The notes beneath the pieces are model-generated. The model was not told where the DNA came from. It did not search any database and was given only the letters and a program-made list of their open reading frames with translations. A stretch of DNA of 64,000 bases, from contig CM065646.1 of assembly GCA_033220425.1 (NCBI GenBank), positions 3,851,501-3,915,500 of the forward strand, read 5' to 3'. Source of the DNA: Lepraria neglecta. Its lineage: Eukaryota; Ascomycota; Lecanoromycetes; Lecanorales; Stereocaulaceae. This document shows, in pieces, positions 33,126 through 45,463 of the stretch (its first letter is position 1; every line of letters begins with the position of its first letter). The translations under genes were made by a program, and so were the position numbers.

Positions 33126-33794
33126 CAAAACTCTGGGAATTAGGGAATCAATCATCGAATTCTAAAGCTGCCTCTATTATAATAGTAGCAACCCGGTCAG
33201 GGTAAGACAAGCATAGAGACATACATTATCAACAAAGCTTCCGCGCGTAGCAGTCGAAGATCAACGATCTCGTATACAAAGCTTCAATTTTCCGCATTGC
33301 CAGCTCACTCGGTCCGCGATACTGCCATTGCACTAGCCCAATCAGCCTCTGCAAGCCACCGCATCTTCACAGCTGACTCGCTACAACGGTGGCGCTTAAT
33401 CCCGCAGTATTAAGAAGAATGGTCACGGAGGGTCCACACCTGAAAAGGATGGCACATCCACAGCAAACATTGACGGTTCCAAAGCGAAACTCTTATCCAA
33501 AGCCATGAAACTCAGCACTATGATACTGGCGAGTTCAGCCGAGTTCGGTGCCTGTTGTAACATTGATACTGATAACACTGATCACTGCGGGAAAAAGGAG
33601 CTGGCAGTCTCAATGCTTACACTACCTTAGTGATGTGCTGCTGGCCAATGGTTCTGGAAATGTACGGAGACCAAGTCAAACGGTTGTAACCTTGGACCAT
33701 CATCTACAGCAACCCTTTGGGCTCCCTCACGGCGACATTTCGACTAGAAGAAAGCCCTAAGCGGACTGGAAGGATCCACGAAAAAAACGATGGC
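33126..33794. other. Spacer between BVMO and CYP51 relics
   Basis: No recognisable remainder of the monooxygenase C-terminus and no other gene. It contains the promoter side of the CYP51 relic. Confidence 0.4.
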
Positions 33795-35464
<1,670 letters not shown>

Positions 35465-36246
35465 AACATCGAGTAGAATCCAGTAGCCGCTGCTTGGCCA
35501 GTATGGCTGTTGTTATGGTTCTGACTTGTGATACGGTGCATGATCGTAAATCCGATGTGTGGCTGGCTTTCTACACCGAATTGGGTAGTCACTTGCGGAT
35601 TCAAGCAGTGCCCAGCTTCAACTGGTCTTATCTAGGCTTAATTCGGCTCTAGTAGTGCACCCAAGCCTAACACTCTTTAGACTGCCGAGCTCGCCGAAGT
35701 AAATTGACGGGCTGATAGAAGGCTGATAATTAGTTTGCCACTATGGTAGCGTGCGCCTATCCGCAACGTTTACGTAAAGGATGAAAATCCTCAACGGTGA
35801 TCCGACCAACCCTCAAGAACTACATATGCTGCACCATAAATAGAAACACGCAAGCCCATCATTCCAACCTTGACAAGGCTCAGATAATTGTGGAATTCCA
35901 CTTCTTACATTGGACTTGTATTGCCGAAGACCAAGTTGCCAATTCACCTTCGCGAGTCTAGATCTGATATGCGTAAATCGTAGTCGCGGAGCATTAATTT
36001 AGGCAAAACCATAATGGATAATGCCGCTCCTGGCCTCTTGGAAAAGCGCCACTTTCTCCCTTACCACGTATACGAAAAGGCATTGGCTCCCACATGTTTG
36101 GTACTCAGCTCCCTTCGCGGCCAAGGGAGAACGGGGTACCCCAGGCTATGGCAATGCTCGGAGACCGTGCATGTGCTGTATAATAAGAAGGTGATACGTC
36201 TTTAGACAAAGAGAACTCTACGGACGCACAAACTCTATCCACGAGA
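35465..36246. other. Spacer between CYP51 and RTA1 relics
   Basis: No gene supported. Likely 3' flank of the CYP51 relic and promoter of the RTA1-like gene. Confidence 0.4.
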
Positions 36247-37463
36247 ATGAGCTCTCAAAGCGATAATGTCATGCTCCAAAGCAATCCCATGCCCACAGGG
36301 CAGACCTTCACCAACTTCGCCTTTATTCCCGATCTTGGAGCCAATTTTTTATACATCATGGTCTTCAGTGTCTTCTTATTGGTACAAGTCGGCTTGGGCT
36401 TCAGATTCAGAACGTAGGATTACATAGGAGCCATGCTCAGCGGAATAATCCTGCAGCTGGCGGGACACACGGCCAGAATATTCACGCGAGCAAATCCGTC
36501 ACAGAGGACATCGTTTCTAATGTATGTATCCGAGCCGTCCGAGGTGGTATCCCTTAAGCAGCTAACGGAGATGAAAAGAGACAACATCTGTCTGATCTTA
36601 GGCTCTGCATTCCTTGCCGCATCCATTTATCTCTGCATGGGACGGATCGTAGTCGTTTATGGGAGACACCTTTCCCGTTTAAGCGTGAGGAAGGCTCCCT
36701 GCAGATTCACTAAATCAACGACTGACGTCAATTGTCACAAAGTCTTTTGATCATCTTCATTCTCTGCGATTTGACCAATCTGATACTGCAAGGCGTTGGT
36801 GGTACTATCTCCTCCACAAGTCTTCATCGGGACCAGATCCAAGTCGGCATCAACATTATTATTGCCGGCCTTGCTACTCAGGTCACCTCTCTTTTGATCT
36901 TCATCACTCTAGGCGTAGAATTTGCGATTCGAGTACGAATGCGAAGCCATGAGATGGTCAAAGAAACCAGTTATCTCAGAGGGACGCGGAGATGGAAGGC
37001 ATTTCTTCTTGGTAAGTCAATTGCAGACCGTTGACTCTACATAGTTGGCGGTCGCCGGGCTAATCTCTCTGCATGTCTTGCAATTGCAACATTATGTACC
37101 TTTACGCGTTCTTGCTTTCGCATTGCAGAGCTTAGCCAAGACTTCTCAGGCCCACTGGCAAACGATGAAACCACTTTTATGGTAAGATTTTCCATCTCGA
37201 CTCACAGCTGCACATGCTAACAGAACGATCTTCAGATCCTTGAAGGCGCAATGATGATAATTGCAACAGGCAGCCTAACCTTGTTGCACCCCGGACTTTG
37301 CTTTCAAGGGCACTGGAGGTCTCCAAGAGAACCATGCGCGCAAGAACCGGGTATGACGGACTTAGATCTCGTCAAATCCCACGACGGCACTAGCTCGGCA
37401 GTCATGGTCCAGACCAAGGAGCTGCAGTCAACTTCTGGTCTCAGCGAGCTAGATGTGGTATGA
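36247..37463 (+). pseudogene. RTA1-like seven-helix membrane protein, probably inactivated
   Basis: Starts at 36247 (MSSQSDNVMLQSNPM). Family text: IPDLGANFLYIMVFSVFLL, DYIGAMLSGIILQLAGHTAR, AFLAASIYLCMGRIVVVYGR, FILCDLTNLILQGVGGTISS, FRIAELSQDFSGPLANDETT and GSLTLLHPGLCFQ. Likely introns are 36522-36578, about 36689-36747, 37013-37050 and 37183-37235. In exon 1, codon 57 is TAG (36415-36417) where the family has Trp in RTWDYIGAM. At the second intron the exons do not join in frame by one base. Everything else reads well, so loss is recent or the stop is a polymorphism. RTA1 of yeast gives resistance to 7-aminocholesterol, and the family includes lipid-moving and stress-induced membrane proteins. 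Its place between CYP51 and a sterol reductase fits a sterol or sterol-drug theme. Confidence 0.75.
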
Positions 37464-37726
37464 TATTTCAAGGAGAATGAGATGTAAGAATAAGTGGTCT
37501 GAAAATAATGGCATTTAGCTATTTTGGGCATAGCGAGGAGCTTAGCTATAGACATTTCTAGATCATCGTGATAGAAGTTCATGTAATGATAAATGAATTT
37601 ATGAATCTAATGTTGTTGTAAAACTTGAGCGTATGCTTCTAGCTGAGACCGGTCGTCATTAATGCTTCAAGCTCAGGAGGACTTAGTATGCCTGGCCAAG
37701 CTGTATCTAGTCTTGAGGTTAGGTGC

Positions 37727-39374
37727 TTAAAAGACACCAGGGAGCAATCTCCATGAAACGTTGCTGCAGTACTGCTCCCAATTCTTGCCATATTTCTTCG
37801 AGCATCTATCTTCGTCTCGGAGGATGCGGTGGAAGAGAATAGCAGTCATAAACAGGAAGTAAGACCATGGCAGCAGGTGGTTAAACCCACAGACGGCGCA
37901 CATGGAGAAAGCTTGCATCAAGTCTCCGAGGTAATTGGCATGGCGCGAAACTCCCCACCATCCTAAATGAAGGGTTAATATTGTACATGACCACATAATC
38001 AAGATCCTAAGGGGGGTTATACCTGAGCAAAGAAGGAGCGACTCGTGAGTTCGTCCATCATCGGTTTTGTACGAGCACTTAATGTAGCGTGCTTTAGCGC
38101 CCCAAATCGTACATTGTCCTTTAGTAGAGCGCACCACGTCTTTCTGGTGATTGGCAGACCGAAAAAGTGTGTAGCCTCCTAAACCGAGAGATAGTACACC
38201 AATGACTTGGTTGAAGGATAGATCAACAGGATAGCGGCCCAGGTATTGCACTTGAAGGGTGTAAATTGTCGGAAGCAGGGCTACGGATCCCCAACCCAGG
38301 TAGTAGCCATAATGGTCGTGGCTCATGTCAATCGTGCGGAGATACCTACAGTCGTCATTAAAAAAGCTACAGATCCTTAGATGAAGAGCCTTACCAGTCC
38401 TCATTGATGAAGAAATCGACGACATAGATTGTATGGAAAAGGTCGACAATCAGTATGGAGTTGCTCACGTAACCATAAGTCTGGTATTGGTATGCGGTCC
38501 AGGAGAGATCACTGTGCGGTCCGAGTCAATGAAGAGCATTGAGGGCAAACACCACTGCTCGGGAAACGGAATGGAATCTAGTCAGGACCACCTACATCAA
38601 TGTCCAGGCCACAATGCCTGGTCTTCCGTTGTGAAACAGCTTGAAGTCCCATAGCTCCCCAAAGCGCGGATTAAGCTCAATGCCAGCGAAGAAATCGAAA
38701 ATCAATGATCCTATGTCAAGTCAATTTTGACGCGTACAGAACGGGTCTAAGGTCTTACCACTGAATTTGCGATCATTTGGATGGGTAGGTGCCACATGAG
38801 CCTTGATTTGAGCGAATCCAGCTAGCAAGAAGCCATATACGTTGACAGCGATGATGAGGCCCTCCCAATGGTTGGCTATCAGGGCCAAGTCAAGGATACC
38901 ACTAATCGCAGCGATAAGAACTAGAAGATGAGTGACCACCCATGCTAGAAGGCCATTTGTCTTGTACTTTAGCAGATTCCCGGCTGGGGTGAGCTGCCCT
39001 GTAGAGATGGGTCCTGGTAGTAAGCTATACAAAGTGGCCTGAAACGCAAGCCAGGTTGCATAGCCAATCGAAGATTCCATGCTTGGCCGCGGCGCATATT
39101 GGTGAGTGAATGAGGGGAGGCCATCAGAGTAAGCTGCCGACAGCATGTCAGACAAGGAGCCATCGAAGTACTCCAGCGTGATCCAATTCCCGACTATCCA
39201 CACGGGGCAGATGAGAACAAGAACCAAGGAGCCTACAGCGGCGGTCCACGTTGCCTCTGTCCTTCGACCCCAGGAGCTAAACGGTTCTGCCACATCGGCC
39301 TCTTGCTTTCGTACTTCGAGGGAGGGTGCGGGGGATTCCATTGAGATGGTCTCGGTAAGTAATGGCGGTGCCAT
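37727..39374 (-). CDS. Sterol delta-7 reductase (DHCR7-like), ERG24/ERG4 family
   Basis: Five exons: 39374-38759, 38710-38596, 38511-38395, 38345-38023, 37962-37727. Introns are 48, 84, 49 and 60 bp, all GT-AG. The sum is 1407 nt, or 468 aa, with no lesion. Family text includes [59 protein letters not shown] and the NADPH-site region [20 protein letters not shown]. Three points favour DHCR7 over ERG24 (C14 reductase) or ERG4 (C24(28) reductase): the [12 protein letters not shown] segment, [17 protein letters not shown], and an end in WRLLPGVF rather than RIVPYVY or RLIPYVY. DHCR7 reduces the C7-C8 double bond of sterols in the endoplasmic reticulum; about eight or nine membrane helices are expected. 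Ergosterol keeps that bond, so such an enzyme has no place in the ordinary ergosterol route. It is convergent with the RTA1 relic, 263 bp away. Confidence 0.9.
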
Positions 39375-40912
39375 TTAGTTGACCAGATTTCAAAAGTCAC
39401 GGACTTGTAAGATCGTTTCTAGGACTGATGGGGTGGTAGTCGCTGCAAAGCGAGAAGTGAACTGACTAGCCAGCTGAACAGACGAGAATCTATGGGGGTC
39501 ATTAAATATAGCAGAGCGAAGGCATTCTCGATCTATTTCCTGACCAAAAAAAGTGCTGAACAGGTGGAGGTGACACAAGAACGACCTGTGCTACGAGTAC
39601 GAGTACAAGGTTAGGTCGAGGACGTCAAGCCAAACCTTGCTCCGAAGAGGCGCGCAAGCCTAAATCCTTCTTAGCGCGAGCATCGTTGCCTTATGTCAGC
39701 CAGTCAGGATGCCGACTACGGAGTCTTGGTTACGTAGATACCCGGCATGCATGACGCTGTGATACAACACGAATTAAATTAGCTGCACCTCAGTCAAGAA
39801 ATTCACTACTGCGGCGCTAGAACCTTTTCACGGATTCTCTTCCTGTTTTGGCCAGTTGGGAAGCAAGCATGCCGTCCTTTGGAGTTCGGCTTGCTGGGCA
39901 CACATTCTTATCATTAGGAGCAGGGCTTACTCTCATGCGAGTTCCGAGGTTCCGAGAGTCGGTACCTTAGCTCATAGCCTGATATGTTAAGAAGGTTCAT
40001 GTTGTACGATTGATGAGGTATTGATGCAGCGCTAAATAGCCACCTTCTACTAACACCTACATATAGTAGCATCCTTCACATTTATGTATTCCCTGACTTC
40101 CCGTTTCGGCCGATGCTTCGGCCGGGGCTTTGGTCTTGGTGGGAAGTTTTCAGAGGGTATGCAGTAGTGTATGAGCTGTACATGAGGTGTAGTACTTCAT
40201 GAGGTGGGTGAGATTCGCGGGACGCGACACCCCCTGAAGGTGCGCATATGAGTGGAGTCCTCTCCGCAAAGTCTTTGCCTTGCGCCACGTTTTGGAGCGT
40301 ATCATAGCCATTGGTTTGACATGGCGGCGCCCATTGAGCTCATCAAGCAGATGGCATTCTGCCGGGAAAACTCAGGCTTGGCATGCCCTATGAGGAAGTG
40401 TCTCCGCAGTCATAGAGGGCCGCTCCGGCGCCACTCAGTCTGCATACCTGCTATGTAAGTAGAATAATGTTGATCATTTCAACAGTCATTTACTCGCATA
40501 TTCTCGCTTTGGCCCCTTTCGGTGCTCACACCCGGGCATGTGTCAGCAAGCTGGAAGTTGCTCCACTTGCAGGAGGCTTTTCATCACCATGTCTCACCAT
40601 GTCAGCCCACTGTCATCGATCAGCACTGCAGGCACAGCCTCCCATAGCCAAATATCAGATGGCCACTTTGTCATTTGGGTTGAATGCAAGTTTTCTAATT
40701 CGCACCTCGTAGTCTATGTGCGCATTTTGGATGTCATGCCTCATCTTACGTGACGAGGTTGACAAATTCTTCTGCACTGCCAATTATACTAAACGATTTC
40801 ATGTTTTGTATATAAGTACTCGTCGTATGCTACAAGGACTCAGTTCTTCTGATAATCTCCATCTCCTTTATTCTCTGTATCCAAACCTCAAAAGCTTTCA
40901 AGGGATATTATC
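39375..40912. other. Intergenic between divergent sterol reductase and GH27 genes
   Basis: About 1.5 kb, probably both promoters. No repeat, RNA gene or coding sequence recognised. Confidence 0.45.
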
Positions 40913-42574
40913 ATGTTTTCCGCACTCTGCCTGGCCCTGCCTCTTTGGCTGGGCGCGCCGGTCGCTGCCTCGCCTATGCAACTAGCTATTCGTAACTCGC
41001 AGCCTTTTTATGTTCCCTTCTATGATGCTACTGCAAACGGTCATACTAGTCCCGCACGCGGCTGGAACTCGTTCGGGATCCAAGCCAACTCCGGGACCCA
41101 GAAGACTGCTGGCTGGGACTTCAACGACTACCATTTCGCTCAACAATGCGACCTCATGGTAACTCAGCCAGGCTATGATTACGTCTGTAGCATAGATTCT
41201 GGATGGTCTACCACTGGAGGAGACCAGAATGGCCGCATTGTCGAAAACACTACCGTCTTCAGCACGTATGGAAGCCTCAAGGGCTTTGGAGACCATCTGC
41301 ACAGCCAAGGCCTGAAGCTGGGTGTCTACCTTCTGCCAGGTGCGGTAACATCCGATGGTGACAAAACTATCGAGAACACACAGATCCAGCTCAAAGATGT
41401 TTTTGATACTAGCCAACCTGGGTACTTCGCCCGAACCACCTTTCTATGGGGCAAAGATGGCGTCCAACAATGGCATGACTCGGAGATCAGGTATTTGGAG
41501 GCGCAGTACGTATACATTCCCTGATCCGACCATCCATGCCAACCGCACATCAAATCCCTAATGCTGACAATGACTCAGAGGTGTCGACTTCGTCAAGTTG
41601 GATTTTGTCACCCCGGGCAGTATAGATAGCAACCCTCTACCTGCAGACAACAGCCAGTCTGTAGTAGCATATCATAACTCAATCAACCATTTCGCGCCTG
41701 GCATGAGGCTTGATATTTCAGCGAATTTGGATCGTAATAGCCCTTATTGGCTGACTTGGCAGAACAATGCAGATTCATTACGGCTCGATACAGACGTCAA
41801 CAATGCTGATGGCGGTGGACAAATGTACATGATCTTCCCATGCTAACCGATCTGACCTCAATCATGCTAATCAAACACAGAAGCAGCACCTTCGTAGCAT
41901 GGCAGACAGTCCAACGGGCAATCGAGCGCTACCGCAGCTTCATCAACCAACAGACCGAAGACTCCAGCCGACAAGGCCACGGCATCATGATCCGTCCAGA
42001 TATGGACAGTACCTACATCGGCAACCCACAATCGCTCTCCGGTATAAGTGATGTGCAACGCTACTCGATGGCAATCCACTGGATTGGCGCTGGCGCAAAC
42101 CTCATTACTGGCTCTGACCAAACAACTCGCGACTCGCTAGGCTACGAGCTCATGTACAACGAAGAGGCTATGACTATTGCAGACTTCACGTCCCAGTGGC
42201 CGATGCAGCCGCGCAATCCTAGCGGGTGGGGTACTGCTGGTGCGGGTGCTTCGATGCAGTTGCAGGCGTGGATTGCTGGGCCTAATGAGCAAGGCACCGC
42301 GGTTGCTGTCCTTGCAAATTATGGACCTGATCTGGGGCAAGGAGGCTTCAATACGAATTGGACAGATACTCACCTTGTAAGCATCCAGCTGAGTGATTTG
42401 GGAATTGGCCCAGGGATGCAGTATGGAGGCAATTCGTGGAGCGTGAGGAGAGTCTGGGGTGGTGGAGGAAGTGGAGGTGGCAATCATCAGGATATTGGAA
42501 CGACTTCGGATAAGATTGAGAGCTGGTTGGGTGAGGGCGAGAGTGTGTTGTACAAATTGCAGAAGCAGTCGTAA
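40913..42574 (+). CDS. Secreted GH27 glycosidase, alpha-galactosidase-like
   Basis: Three exons: 40913-41505, 41579-41824, 41881-42574 (introns 73 and 56 bp), giving 510 aa. The signal peptide is MFSALCLALPLWLGAPVAA. The catalytic (beta/alpha)8 domain opens with ARGWNSFGIQAN and shows GYDYVCSIDSGWSTTGGDQN, GLKLGVYLLPGAV and the nucleophile segment GVDFVKLDFVTPG with its Asp just after the first intron. IRPDMDSTYIG and HWIGAGANLITGSD follow. A C-terminal beta-sandwich domain begins near WIAGPNEQGTAVAVLANYGP. GH27 enzymes release alpha-linked galactose or related sugars; this is a divergent fungal subgroup, so the exact substrate is open. No partner glycosidase or regulator is adjacent. Confidence 0.9.
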
Positions 42575-43554
42575 GATTTGACAGCGGGTTTCAGTCTGTG
42601 CATCGGCGTTTGGTACAATTCTATGGGTATTCAAGCGGAAAAGCATACATATTTGGATAAAAAAGAGTAAGGATGATCGTTGCTAGCGGAGTCTTTAGAG
42701 CTGAGAGACATGTATCATACTGGTGGGAATATTCAAACGTTTATAAGACGATCGAACTGAGGATGACAGATACAGCTGAGGAAGAGACATAAAGCAACCA
42801 ATTTTTGCTGAAAAAGGAGTTGAAGCCGTGCCATTTCATAACGAGTTGTAGTTACGAACCGCAGATTGGGCTTTAGACAGAAGCGGAAGATCTAATGTAT
42901 GCAGGAAGGAACGAGCCGAGAAACGCAGATCTTGATAGAGACAAGAGTCGAGACCGGGATGTTCAGAAAGGTGATAAAGTTGAGATGCAGACACTGTTAA
43001 AGAGAAGAGTTACCATTCATGGAATTCGAGAAATCACTGAGCGAGACATAAGATAAATTGCTAGAAAAGGGGTGCGAATTCTCATATTTCTAGACATGGT
43101 CGAGTTGATTGTAATCCATGTCGCCAGAGGCAAGAGTTGAAATTATGATACTTGAAGACTTACTCGAGTCATGCTGAGTACAGTACAGTCAGAGAAAGAA
43201 CCTTGAACATGTCGATTGAGAGCAACCGAGTCATCTAAAGTCATGATTTACAACAGAAGAAAAGCTCGAAAGTTGAAGACCCAGGAGCAAGAGTAGTGGA
43301 GCGAGGGAAATGTAAATTCGAGTCAATGTAGGACCATCTGCCAAGACTTGGTGACTCAGGTAGCCAAGAGTCATGCCCCCCACAAGAACCATTTCGTTCT
43401 CCACATTGTCATACCTGCTATTCTATACCTGATGAGCTTACAATGCGGTAGAAGGACGTTCAGCTGCGGAATCGTTTCGACCTTAATGTATCCGCACACG
43501 GCTCATGCCAAGCTCTCCCATTGGCGGCGGACGGAAATCAGAGGCTTCTCCGAG
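42575..43554. other. Spacer at the change from accessory to housekeeping DNA
   Basis: About 1 kb, rich in purines on the plus strand, with no supported gene. An open frame runs from 43348 into the pseudouridine synthase exon, but its N-terminal part is unlike the family. Confidence 0.45.
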
Positions 43555-45422
43555 ATGGAGCCCCAGCCAGACTACTCCAAATGGAACACCAACAAGCTGA
43601 TTGATCGCGTTACCTATCTAGAGCAACAGCTCAAAGAACAGACAGCCAAGTACGTGTTTGCTAAACCACCTCTACATTGGGTGGTGATGCTGATTGTGTA
43701 GGTAGATACAAGTCCAAGCCCCAATCACCTCCTCGCAAGCCCAAAAATGCTCGTGTCAACCGCGAATTTGACCCTTCCAAATACTCGACACGGCTTATTG
43801 CACTGAAATTTGCGTACCTAGGTCAGCGCTACAACGGTCTCGAGTTCCATACCAACAACAAGACGCCCCTGCCCACGGTAGAGGAAGAGCTATGGAAGGC
43901 ATTGAACAAGGCAAAGTTGATATTCCCGACGCCAAATCCACTGCTAGAACCTGGGGAGCCAAACTGGGAAGGATGCGAATATTCGAAGTGTGGGAGGACG
44001 GACAAAGGCGTGAGTGCTTTTGGGCAGGTGGTTGGGATCAGAGTCAGGAGCAATCACCCTGTTAGTCGGGTACATACTCCCATCTCGGCGGAAGATGCGG
44101 CTATCACCGAGGACTCTAGAGGAAGCTCGAATTCGAAAGGCTCAGAGATTGCTTCCCCGCCACTTGATCCAGATAGCAAGCACCTCGAAGATCTAGCAGC
44201 TACATCTCCATCTACGGGCAGCCCATCAAGTGACGAATCGCTGTCTTTCCACCCAATAAACGATGAAATCCCCTACTGTCAAGTACTCAACCGCCTCCTA
44301 CCACCAGACATCCGCATGCTAGCCTGGTGCCCAGCACCACCTCTCGACTTCTCCGCCCGCTTCTCCTGCAGAGAACGCAGATATAAATACTTCTTCACAC
44401 AACCTGTCTTTACGCCCACAATCGGCTCTGCAGGTCTTCTGAACCAATCAAGGACTTCCGACTCCCGAGCAGGGCGAAGAAGAGAAGGCTGGCTGGACAT
44501 CGAGGCAATGCGAGAAGCAGCGCGCAAGTTCATCGGCCTCCGCGATTTCCGCAATTTCTGCAAAGTTGATCCTAGCAAACAAATCGAAAACTTCGAACGG
44601 CTGATCTTCCACGCAGACATCGAGGAGCTAGATTCCCAGCATAATCCAGTCGGTTATGTGGGAACGCCTGGCTTTCAACAATATCAGGATCCGGATGAAG
44701 CACCTGGGTGGCATCTTCTTGACGACTCTATCAGACCACAGCCTTCTGCACCAACAGTCTACACTTTCACATTTTACGGTTCGGCTTTCCTCTGGCATCA
44801 GGTGCGCCATATGGTGGGTATTCTGTTCCTCATTGGACAAGGTCTTGAACAGCCTTCCCTCGTCGACGACCTCTTGGACGTGAAGAAGAATCCATGTAAA
44901 CCACAGTATGAGATGGCAGACGATGCGCCGTTGGTGCTATGGAATTGCATCTTCCCTAGAGAAGGAAGCGGCAACAGGGAAGACGCGTTAGACTGGGTCT
45001 ACGTGGGCGACTATACGGGCGAAGAGGAGGGTGTATTGAAGGCCGGTGGAACAAGGGGGGATGGCAAACATGGTATGGGCGGGGTGGTGGATGATATGTG
45101 GAGGGTGTGGCGGAAAAGAAAGATGGATGAGGTACTCGCAGGGACACTTTTGGATGTGATTATTGGGCAGGGATGCAGTAGTTCTTCAGACGAGGGAGAT
45201 GGGGACTCGAAGTACGGCAAAAGCCAAAAAGTCTTCCAAGGAGGCAATGGACCTAGGCTGGTGGGCAAGTACATCCCCGTATTAGAGAAACCCAGGATGG
45301 AGAGCGTGGAGGCTATCAACGCAAAGTACGCGAAGAGGAAGGGGTTTGAGCAGAGCGAGGAGCTGAAGGAGCAAGGGTTTAGGAGAGTGGTGGCTGATCC
45401 TGATGATGGTGGCATTGAGTAG
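43555..45422 (+). CDS. DEG1: tRNA pseudouridine(38/39) synthase, Deg1/Pus3 type
   Basis: Exon 1 is 43555-43649 and exon 2 is 43706-45422; the 56-bp intron (43650-43705) joins phase 2 to give 603 aa. The start MEPQPDYSKWNTNKL is followed by a short coiled coil (LIDRVTYLEQQLKEQTAK), which is typical of Deg1/Pus3 and absent from other TruA-family enzymes. Catalytic text: ALKFAYLGQRYNGLEFH, then YSKCGRTDKGVSAFGQVVG with the catalytic Asp, then YKYFFTQPVF, FRNFCKVDPSKQIENFERL and SAFLWHQVRHMVGILFLIGQ. The enzyme makes pseudouridine at positions 38 and 39 of the anticodon stem of many tRNAs. A long acidic Ser-rich insertion (about residues 160-210) and a charged C-terminus lie outside the core. The 3' end is 41 bp from the convergent Yen1 gene. 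Confidence 0.95.
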
Positions 45423-45463
45423 AAAGATCGAACTTTACGCTGACTGTATCCAATGGGTATCTA

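Noticed and set aside
40082-40712. Several 60-90 residue frames in the GH27 promoter region
   Set aside because: Overlapping on both strands, no motif or signal peptide.
43348-43554. Longer N-terminus for Deg1/Pus3
   Set aside because: Unlike the family; the coiled coil typical of the N-terminus follows the Met at 43555.
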